NCBI RefSeq assembly: GCF_958350005.1
Contig: NZ_CATWFF010000045.1
Span: 1 to 12,913 of the forward strand
Direction of reading: 5' to 3'
Length of the DNA stretch: 12,913 nucleotides
DNA from: an uncultured Megasphaera sp.
GTDB lineage: Bacteria > Bacillota > Negativicutes > Veillonellales > Megasphaeraceae
Below the pieces are notes generated by a model. That model was not told the DNA's origin and did no database searches. It saw only the letters and a list, made by a program, of their open reading frames with translations. Positions 7,052-12,913 of this stretch are shown one piece after another; position 1 is the first letter of the stretch; every line of letters starts with the position of its first letter. Made by a program: the position numbers and the translations under genes.

Positions 7052-7761
7052 TCTGTTTCCTCCTCTTTCCGTACCAGCAGAATCGAAAAATACGGCGAGT
7101 CTTCTGCCTCGGCAGCGTTGGGAAATACCTGTTCTTCCGGCAGGCCGCACCGCTCGATGAGAGACGTTGTATCCAGGACGCCGGCTTTCTGCAAATCCTC
7201 TTTCAGAGCGTCCAGCGACCCAGAGGGCTTCATAATCACGGCATTTCCCGGCTGCGACAGCAGTTCCAGCCGGTCCTTTCGATTGCCCGGAATAATCGTC
7301 AGGGGCTCATCCTGTTCGCACAGGGGCTGCTGCAGACGGGCTGCGGCGGCGCAGAAGCTGGGAACGCCGGGAATGATGGCCGTGTCATAGCCATGGCGGC
7401 GAACGAGGCGGTGAATATAAATGCTCGATGCATAGACCGTCGGGCAGCCCAGAGTAATGAGGGCTGCGTCCTGCCCGGCATTAAGATATTCTTCAATCGC
7501 TGCGGCGCCGCTGGCGTGCGCCTTTTCCAGGACAACTGCGCTGCGGGTCATGGGAAAGGAAATATCCACCATCGTCTTGGCCGATATATCAATGTCCTGC
7601 TCCTCCAGAGCAGCCAGCAAAATCTGCTTGGCCCTGCCGGCACTGCCGCCGCTTTTCGGCACGGCAATAACCGGGCAGCGCCGGATGCAGGCCAGTCCTT
7701 TCAGCGTCATCAGTTCCGGATCTCCCGGCCCGACGCCGACACAATATAAGGTTCCTGTCAT
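7048..7761 (-). CDS. cbiL: Cobalt-factor II C20-methyltransferase CbiL
   Basis: This 237-residue SAM-dependent methylase commits cobalt-sirohydrochlorin (cobalt-factor II) to the corrin branch by methylating C20. The N-terminus has the GVGPGDPELMTLKG block (residues 9-22), followed by VIAVPKSGG; IPGVPSFCAAAARL sits at 129-142. In the usual GDP loop this protein reads TLGCPTVYASS, with Cys106 (codon TGC at 7444-7446) where many family members have Asp. The ATG at 7761 overlaps the cbiD stop as ATGA and follows an AAAGGAG site at 7771-7777 with 9 nt spacing. The precorrin-2 form of the enzyme (CobI) looks alike, but the surrounding cbi genes make the cobalt substrate likely. Confidence 0.95.
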   Translation of the reverse strand: MTGTLYCVGVGPGDPELMTLKGLACIRRCPVIAVPKSGGSAGRAKQILLAALEEQDIDISAKTMVDISFPMTRSAVVLEKAHASGAAAIEEYLNAGQDAALITLGCPTVYASSIYIHRLVRRHGYDTAIIPGVPSFCAAAARLQQPLCEQDEPLTIIPGNRKDRLELLSQPGNAVIMKPSGSLDALKEDLQKAGVLDTTSLIERCGLPEEQVFPNAAEAEDSPYFSILLVRKEEETE

Positions 7762-8897
7762 AATAATTCACTCCTTTGTCTGTGCAGTGTGAGCAGCTCC
7801 TCGGCAGCGCCGGCATAGCCCAGCACGCCGTATACGTTGGAAAAAAGAAGGGCTCCCGTGCGCAGGGCGCCATGGACGCGCTGCTCCATATAGTACGCTA
7901 TTTTCCGGCAGGCCAGAGCCATGACGGGCTCGAGCAGGCCTTCGTCCTGAATAATCCGCAGGGCTTCGTCGGTCGTCACGCTGTCGTATACAGCCTGTCC
8001 CACAGCCGGGGAAGCGCCGTGCAGCATGGCCGCCAGAGCCAGAAAGGATGTGCGGCCGTCGGCATAGCGGGAATGGGTATTCATAATTCCCTGGGCTACT
8101 TTTATCAGTTTGCCTGCGTGACCGATGAGCAGCAAGTCGGAAAAACCGCAGTATGCCCCATAATCCAGGGATTCGCCGACATAATTGCTGATAGTCACGC
8201 GCTTTTCGGTATCAATCTGAAGGACGTCCCGGCTGAAATCGACGCCGTAATTGCCGAAAAAGGCCAGGATATGCTTTTCTCCAGCAGCGCGACGGGAATC
8301 CATTTCCCTGTGAATCGTTTCGACCAGAGCCCGTTCGCTCATAGGCTCGACAATGCCGGTCGTCCCCAGGACAGACAGGCCGCCTTCAATGCCCAGCCGG
8401 GGATTAAAGGTTTTCCTGGCCAGCTCTTCCCCGCCGGGAATGGAAATCGTCACGGCAAAGCCGCCAGTATAGCCGCACTGCCTGGCTATGTCCTCTACTG
8501 CTGTGCGTATCATCTGCCGGGGCACGGGATTAATGGCCCACTCGCCGACCGGGCAGGACAGACCCGGTTTGGTTACGCGGCCAATGCCCGGGCCGCCGGC
8601 AATGACGATGCCGCCAGACGTAAGGGATACATGGGCTGCGACCTGCACGCCGTCGGTAATATCCGGGTCATCGCCGGCATCTTTGCGGACAGCACACCGT
8701 CCCTGCCGGGGAAAGCGCTGGCACGACACGATATCAATGGTAAGGACTTCACCTCGCGGCGTCTGAAGCTGTACAGCCGGCACGGCATCCTGCCCCAGCG
8801 CAAGGAGGGCCGCCGCTTTGGCCGCTGCAGCGGCACAGGAGCCGGTCGTATAGCCGCAGCGCAGTTTCTTTCCCTCTTTGATAGCATATAAGGTCAT
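7758..8897 (-). CDS. cbiD: Cobalt-precorrin-5B C1-methyltransferase CbiD
   Basis: This 379-residue protein methylates C1 of cobalt-precorrin-5B and is specific to the anaerobic pathway, so it is the best single marker of the route used here. The family signature RCGYTTGSCAAAAAKAA is at residues 13-29. Further blocks are KDAGDDPDITDG (72-83), GGPGIGRVTKPGL (101-113), the SIPGGEELARKTFNPRLG stretch (152-169), LGTTGIVEPMSE (177-188) and GHAGKLIKVAQG (259-270). The ATG at 8897 has AGGAG 7 nt upstream, overlapping the TAG of the ATPase gene, from which it is separated by only 10 bases. This tight spacing ties the transporter genes to the biosynthetic genes in one transcript. Confidence 0.97.
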   Translation of the reverse strand: MTLYAIKEGKKLRCGYTTGSCAAAAAKAAALLALGQDAVPAVQLQTPRGEVLTIDIVSCQRFPRQGRCAVRKDAGDDPDITDGVQVAAHVSLTSGGIVIAGGPGIGRVTKPGLSCPVGEWAINPVPRQMIRTAVEDIARQCGYTGGFAVTISIPGGEELARKTFNPRLGIEGGLSVLGTTGIVEPMSERALVETIHREMDSRRAAGEKHILAFFGNYGVDFSRDVLQIDTEKRVTISNYVGESLDYGAYCGFSDLLLIGHAGKLIKVAQGIMNTHSRYADGRTSFLALAAMLHGASPAVGQAVYDSVTTDEALRIIQDEGLLEPVMALACRKIAYYMEQRVHGALRTGALLFSNVYGVLGYAGAAEELLTLHRQRSELL

Positions 8898-8907
8898 ATT
8901 CCTGCTC

Positions 8908-9690
8908 CTACTCTATATCGATGGGAATAAGGGCATGCTGCCCGTCGGCAGTCGTCACCCGTTCCGTACGGACACCGAAGACCTGCTGTATCCGTTCCGG
9001 CGTCAGGACGTGCTGCGATGGGCCGGCACACACGATGCGCCCCTGATTCATGACGATGGACTGCTGCGTATACCGCAGAGCCTGGTTCATATCGTGGAGC
9101 ACGATGACAATGGTCAGACCCAGTTTTTCATTAATATGCTGCAGCAGCTTCATCATGTGCAGCTGATGGCGAATATCGAGATACGTTGCCGGTTCATCGA
9201 GCAGCAGCACTGGCGAGCGCTGGGCCAGCAGCATAGCCAGCCAGGCCCGCTGCTGTTCGCCGCCGGAAAGGTGCTGCAGCAGTGTATCCCCTTCTTCTTC
9301 CAGATGGACTGCATGGAGAGCCTTGTCTATATATACGGCGTCTTCCCGCGAGGAAGGCCGGTACAGCGAACGGTACGGAAACCGCCCCAGCGCCGCCAGT
9401 TCCCGTACGGTCATATCTTCCGGCAGCGGATGCACCTGCGGAAGGACCGCTACATGGCGGGCCAGTTCTTTCCGGCCAAAGGAATGAATATCCCGGCCCA
9501 GAATGCGAACCGTCCCTGCCGATATGGGAATCATGCGGCTCAGCGTCTTCAGAAGGGTACTTTTGCCGCAGCCATTGGGGCCAACAATGGAAACCATACG
9601 GCCTGCCCCAATGGTCAGGGTGACATCGTGCAGGATTTCCCGCTTCTGCCGGACTACGGAAAGATGACATACTTCGATTGCCTCGCTCAC
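8908..9690 (-). CDS. btuD: ABC transporter ATP-binding protein, BtuD/FecE type
   Basis: This 260-residue cytoplasmic ATPase would power uptake through the adjacent permease. It shows a Walker A GPNGCGKST at residues 37-45, a Q-loop (VLPQ, Gln84), the signature LSGGEQQR at 141-148, Walker B VLLLDEP at 161-167, the D-loop TYLD at 169-172 and the switch His199 in VLHD. It resembles the FecE/FepC/BtuD group serving siderophore, haem and B12 importers. The start is a GTG at 9690, two bases after the permease stop, with only a weak AAGGGAAG-like site, so it is probably coupled to the permease. Sequence alone cannot tell a B12 from an iron-chelate importer; the operon context favours corrinoid. Confidence 0.85.
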   Translation of the reverse strand: MSEAIEVCHLSVVRQKREILHDVTLTIGAGRMVSIVGPNGCGKSTLLKTLSRMIPISAGTVRILGRDIHSFGRKELARHVAVLPQVHPLPEDMTVRELAALGRFPYRSLYRPSSREDAVYIDKALHAVHLEEEGDTLLQHLSGGEQQRAWLAMLLAQRSPVLLLDEPATYLDIRHQLHMMKLLQHINEKLGLTIVIVLHDMNQALRYTQQSIVMNQGRIVCAGPSQHVLTPERIQQVFGVRTERVTTADGQHALIPIDIE

Positions 9691-9692
9691 GG

Positions 9693-10694
9693 CTACACTT
9701 CCCTTCGCAGCAAAAACAGGAAAAAGGGTGCCCCCAGAAAAGCCATAATCAGGCCGACAGGCAGTTCCACAGGGGCAAAGAGAAGACGCGCCACCGTATC
9801 GCTCAGGGTCACAATGGCTGCTCCCAGCAGGGCCGAGGCAGGTATGAGAAACCGGTAATCATGGCCAATGAGGAGGCGCGCCGTATGGGGCACAATGAGG
9901 CCGACAAAGCCCAGCAGGCCGGCGGCGCTGACGGCGCTGGCTGCCAGCAGGGCCGCCACAGCCGTAAGCAGGATGCGGACCTGTTCGACTGATACGCCTA
10001 GACCGCGGGCCATATCATCGCCCAGATGGAGCATATTGAGATACGGTGCGCCCAGGAGAGACAGAATAAGGCCCACAGCGGCATAGGGAGCCAGCAGGGT
10101 CACTTCCTGCCAGCTTACGGCAGCCAGGCCGCCCACCATCCACATGAGCGCGCCGTGAACGCGGTCGCTGTGAAAAATAAGAATGCCTGAAATACCGGCC
10201 CCCAGGAAGGCGGAGACGGCAACGCCGGCCAGAATAATGCGCACTGGCTTGATGCCGTTTTTCCAGGCCAGGACGTAAATCATCACGGCTGCCGCCATGG
10301 CTCCCAGAAAGGCAGCCGGCGCAATGAGGTAGGTCAGCGCCGGAAACAGTACCAGTACGAGAACACCGGTCAGACCGGCACCGGCAGAGATGCCGATAAT
10401 ATGGGGATCAGCCAGCGGGTTGCGCATAACGGCCTGCAAGATGGCGCCGGACAGGGCCAGATTGGCGCCCACCATGGCCCCAGTCAGGGCCCGGGGAAGG
10501 CGCAGATTCCATACGATCTGACTGGCTGCGCTGTGTTCCGGCTGCAGCAACAGCCGCACTACGCCTGCAGCGGAAATAGAGGCCGCTCCCTGTCCGACAG
10601 ACAGCAGCAGGCCTGCTCCGGCCAGCAGCGCAAACAGGACGAGCATGGCCCATCGCCATGCCAGCCGGGAAATGGCCTGATTTCCTGAGCTCAT
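9693..10694 (-). CDS. btuC: FecCD/BtuC-family ABC transporter permease
   Basis: This 333-residue inner-membrane protein has the hydrophobic pattern of the BtuC/FecCD family, which forms about ten helices per subunit and works as a dimer. Family blocks are RLPRALTGAMVGANLALSG (residues 65-83), AVMRNPLADPHIIGISAGAG (88-107) and GFVGLIVPHTARLLIGHDYR (262-281), the last including the loop that contacts the ATPase. It ends with PVGLIMAFLGAPFFLFLLRR. The ATG at 10694 makes an ATGA overlap with the binding-protein stop, and CCGGAGG stands 7 nt upstream (10702-10708). The length is normal. The substrate is not fixed by sequence: corrinoid is favoured by the genes around it, iron or cobalt chelates remain possible. 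Confidence 0.86.
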   Translation of the reverse strand: MSSGNQAISRLAWRWAMLVLFALLAGAGLLLSVGQGAASISAAGVVRLLLQPEHSAASQIVWNLRLPRALTGAMVGANLALSGAILQAVMRNPLADPHIIGISAGAGLTGVLVLVLFPALTYLIAPAAFLGAMAAAVMIYVLAWKNGIKPVRIILAGVAVSAFLGAGISGILIFHSDRVHGALMWMVGGLAAVSWQEVTLLAPYAAVGLILSLLGAPYLNMLHLGDDMARGLGVSVEQVRILLTAVAALLAASAVSAAGLLGFVGLIVPHTARLLIGHDYRFLIPASALLGAAIVTLSDTVARLLFAPVELPVGLIMAFLGAPFFLFLLRREV

Positions 10695-11680
10695 CGAAAT
10701 ACCTCCGGATAGACCAGGACGGCCATATACGATACGGCCTTGGGAAAGTCCAGTCCCGGATTAAGGAGGAAATAATGTTCCGGCAGCACGTAGACCCGGC
10801 CCTGCTGCACAGCCCGCAGGCCGGCCCAGGCAGGATTTCCCTGTACATCCTGCCGAATCCGTTCTTCTACCTTTTCCGACGGCCCCATGGAAGTGAAGAA
10901 GATTACGTCCGGGTCCTGTTCGACAATGGCTTCCATGCTGTACGGAACTTTTTCCACATTCGGATCCGCCGGCTGGGCATTACTGGCAATATTATCCAGC
11001 TTCAGTATGGCTGCAATATTGCCGGCAATGCTGTTGGGCAGCTGGGCCGTAACGGAACTAGGCGTCGCATGGAGAATGACCGCCTTCGTATGCACCTTAG
11101 GAAGCTTACTCGTAATGGCGGCAATATCCTGGTCCATTTGGTCGATCTTCTGCTGAGCCAGGTCTTCTTTGCCGTAGATTTTGCCAAAGAACTCCATGTT
11201 CCGCTTCACTTCCTCATAGGTCTTGCTGCGCAGGGCAATGACGGGAATATGGTTCTGTTCCAGCTGGGGAATCAGCTTCTGATGCTGAATGGCACTGGCA
11301 ATGACCAGATCGGGCTGGAGCTCCAGGATCTTTTCGACACTGACATTGTATACAGGCCCTACGTCGGGCACAGCCTGATACGATTCGGGAATGGTCATGT
11401 CTTCCGATTTGACCGTTGCCCGTCCCACCAGGGGGCCGTCGACGGCAGCGGCGAAATTGAGCAGTGACGTAGACAGGACGATGACGCGCTGCGGCTTTTG
11501 CGTCAGCGTCACTGTCCGTCCCGCATCATCGGTCATGGTTGCGTACACGCTGGCCGTCTGCTGCGGCTGGTCTGTTGCCGCCTGCCGGGGCCCGCAGCCG
11601 CTGACGGCCAGGCTCAGACAGACAGCGGCAACGGCAGTCAGGTGCCATAGATTTTTGGAAAGAATGTTTCGCATGGCCAT
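10691..11680 (-). CDS. btuF: ABC transporter substrate-binding lipoprotein, BtuF/FepB type
   Basis: This 329-residue protein has a lipoprotein signal: basic N-terminus, hydrophobic stretch at about 12-26 and a lipobox VSGC with Cys29, so it is likely lipidated and held in the periplasm at a membrane face. The mature part fits the cluster A-III (BtuF/FepB) fold, with DDAGRTVTL at 51-59, PQRVIVLS at 63-70, a long helix linker around 155-190, and a C-terminal NPAWAGLRAVQQGRVYVLP block at 282-300. I chose the ATG at 11680, since AAAGGAGG at 11687-11694 is 6 nt upstream; a second ATG two codons later is possible. A 31-base gap without a terminator separates it from the receptor gene upstream. Ligand inferred from context: a corrinoid. 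Confidence 0.84.
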   Translation of the reverse strand: MAMRNILSKNLWHLTAVAAVCLSLAVSGCGPRQAATDQPQQTASVYATMTDDAGRTVTLTQKPQRVIVLSTSLLNFAAAVDGPLVGRATVKSEDMTIPESYQAVPDVGPVYNVSVEKILELQPDLVIASAIQHQKLIPQLEQNHIPVIALRSKTYEEVKRNMEFFGKIYGKEDLAQQKIDQMDQDIAAITSKLPKVHTKAVILHATPSSVTAQLPNSIAGNIAAILKLDNIASNAQPADPNVEKVPYSMEAIVEQDPDVIFFTSMGPSEKVEERIRQDVQGNPAWAGLRAVQQGRVYVLPEHYFLLNPGLDFPKAVSYMAVLVYPEVFR

Positions 11681-11711
11681 AGTCAGCCTCCTTTATACTG
11701 CCACAGGCGAA

Positions 11712-12913
11712 TTAAAAGCGATAGGTCGCGCCAGCCAGGAAGAACCGTCCTTCTGACGGATAATTGTGATACAGATCGTATCCTTCGTCCGTCAGGTTCT
11801 GGACCTGTCCGTACAAGGTCAGAGCGTCATTGACGGCATAGGTGACGCCGGCATCCCAGGTAACGTAGGAGCCGTGCATGAAGTAATCGTCATTGCGGCC
11901 TGGGCCGTAGTCTGCAATCCGGCCTGTTCCGGCATTGACCGTCACATTGGCCGTCCAGCGGCTGCGGTGGAAATTGACGGCGCCATGATAGCCATTGGGG
12001 CGGTTGTACGTTTCATCAAGATGCAGGCCCTTTCCGTCGCCTTCGTCGATTTTGGTCTGTGTATAGGAGTAGCCCAGTTCGTAATCCCAGGCATCGTTGA
12101 TCCGTTTGTTCAGAGTCAGTTCAATGCCCCGCTTCTTTTCTTTATTGAGATTCTGCGCTTCCGTACTCCAGGCTCCGGGAAGATTGCGATTCCAGCGAAT
12201 GGCGTCGGACAGGCTGCTGCGGAACAGGTTGACTGTTATTTCCGTCTTGGCATCAGGGCGATAGGACACGCCTACGTTCTGGGTATACCCTTCTTCAGGC
12301 CGCAAATCAGCATTGCCCTTAGAATGACGATCGGCATTTAAATAGTACAGATCGTATAACTTAGGAGCTGCAAAGACGCGGCTCCAGTTGGCATAGACGT
12401 TCCACTGGTCACTGGCAGCATAGTTCACAGCCAGACGAGGGGTTTTATGGAAGCCAAACTGGCTGTTGTCGTCAAGGCGCAGGCCTGGTGTAACAGACCA
12501 TTTGCCAAAGGTCATGACGTCTTCTACGTAGGCAGCCCGGTTGGTGCGCTTCCGGTCCAGAATGTCAGCAGCTTCGTTCGTTCCCTGATCCATGGTCCAT
12601 TCAGCACCGGCTGTCAGCAAATGGGCACTGCCGAGATGCCAGCTGTTTTCTGCCTGTACGCCCTGCGTGCGGGTAGAGAAATCATTGGTCCACAGTGTAT
12701 GATTATATTCATTAAAGTAGCGGATATACCCGGGTGTATCACCGTCTTCACCGAAATGATAGGTTGCGCTGTACGTATTAATCAGCCGTTCCACCGGCTT
12801 GGCATTGACCTGATACGGCCACAGTGGTTTCTTTTTATCAGTCGTAACAATATCGGTTACATGGCCGTCCATGCCGGAATGGCTGGCATAGAAGGTCAGG
12901 GACTGGGCGTCAT
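11712..12913 (-). CDS. TonB-dependent outer-membrane receptor, BtuB-like (partial, 5' end outside window)
   Basis: About 399 C-terminal residues are visible and the frame is open to the right edge, so the signal peptide, TonB box and plug domain are missing from view. The visible part is beta-barrel sequence: alternating polar/aromatic strands, a conserved ADLRPEEGYTQNVGVSY-type block (plus coordinates near 12270-12320), GIELTLNKRI, and an ending QNLTDEGYDLYHNYPSEGRF followed by FLAGATYRF. The terminal phenylalanine is typical of outer-membrane barrels. This family takes up scarce ligands using TonB-ExbBD energy. Its place ahead of the importer and cbi genes suggests corrinoid uptake (BtuB role), but related receptors import siderophores or haem, so the ligand is inferred. 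Its presence shows the cell has an outer membrane. Confidence 0.88.
   Translation of the reverse strand, partial: DAQSLTFYASHSGMDGHVTDIVTTDKKKPLWPYQVNAKPVERLINTYSATYHFGEDGDTPGYIRYFNEYNHTLWTNDFSTRTQGVQAENSWHLGSAHLLTAGAEWTMDQGTNEAADILDRKRTNRAAYVEDVMTFGKWSVTPGLRLDDNSQFGFHKTPRLAVNYAASDQWNVYANWSRVFAAPKLYDLYYLNADRHSKGNADLRPEEGYTQNVGVSYRPDAKTEITVNLFRSSLSDAIRWNRNLPGAWSTEAQNLNKEKKRGIELTLNKRINDAWDYELGYSYTQTKIDEGDGKGLHLDETYNRPNGYHGAVNFHRSRWTANVTVNAGTGRIADYGPGRNDDYFMHGSYVTWDAGVTYAVNDALTLYGQVQNLTDEGYDLYHNYPSEGRFFLAGATYRF

Noticed and set aside
5143..7390. Two long plus-strand frames (5143-6405 and 5930-7390) opposite cbiH, cbiG, cbiF and cbiL
   Set aside because: They overlap each other and lie opposite genes with clear motifs; neither has a recognisable domain or ribosome site.

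Overview
The window is almost entirely one minus-strand operon for acquisition and anaerobic (early cobalt insertion) biosynthesis of vitamin B12. Read in transcription order, from the right edge to the left, it holds a partial TonB-dependent outer-membrane receptor, a three-part type II ABC importer (binding lipoprotein, FecCD/BtuC-type permease, ATPase), then cbiD, cbiL, cbiF, cbiG, cbiH, cbiJ, a fused cbiET, cbiA and cbiC. A strong intrinsic terminator follows 20 nt after the cbiC stop. Neighbouring genes either overlap (ATGA or GTGA four-base overlaps, and a 35-base cbiA/cbiC overlap) or lie 2 to 31 bases apart, so the whole set is probably one transcript whose promoter lies beyond the right edge.

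Together CbiL, CbiH, CbiF, CbiG, CbiD, CbiJ, CbiE/T, CbiC and CbiA cover every step from cobalt-factor II (cobalt-sirohydrochlorin) to cob(II)yrinic acid a,c-diamide. The cobaltochelatase (CbiK/CbiX), adenosyltransferase, CbiP, CbiB and nucleotide-loop genes are not here. The receptor and importer at the head of the operon most likely bring a corrinoid, or possibly a cobalt chelate, across two membranes.

The host is probably an anaerobe with an outer membrane. The combination of a TonB-dependent receptor, strong Bacillota-like AAGGAGG ribosome sites, the oxygen-independent pathway and a GC-rich composition suggests a Negativicute (Megasphaera/Selenomonas/Veillonella relatives). This is an inference from gene content, not a proof.

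The first about 415 bases, left of the terminator, hold no gene I can support. They contain a 47-base pyrimidine-only run (purine-only on the minus strand), a perfect 12-base palindrome and a few short inverted repeats. A short reading frame is open to the left edge. No RNA genes, mobile elements or CRISPR arrays were seen. No new system is evident: this is a recognisable B12 locus with some details worth checking.
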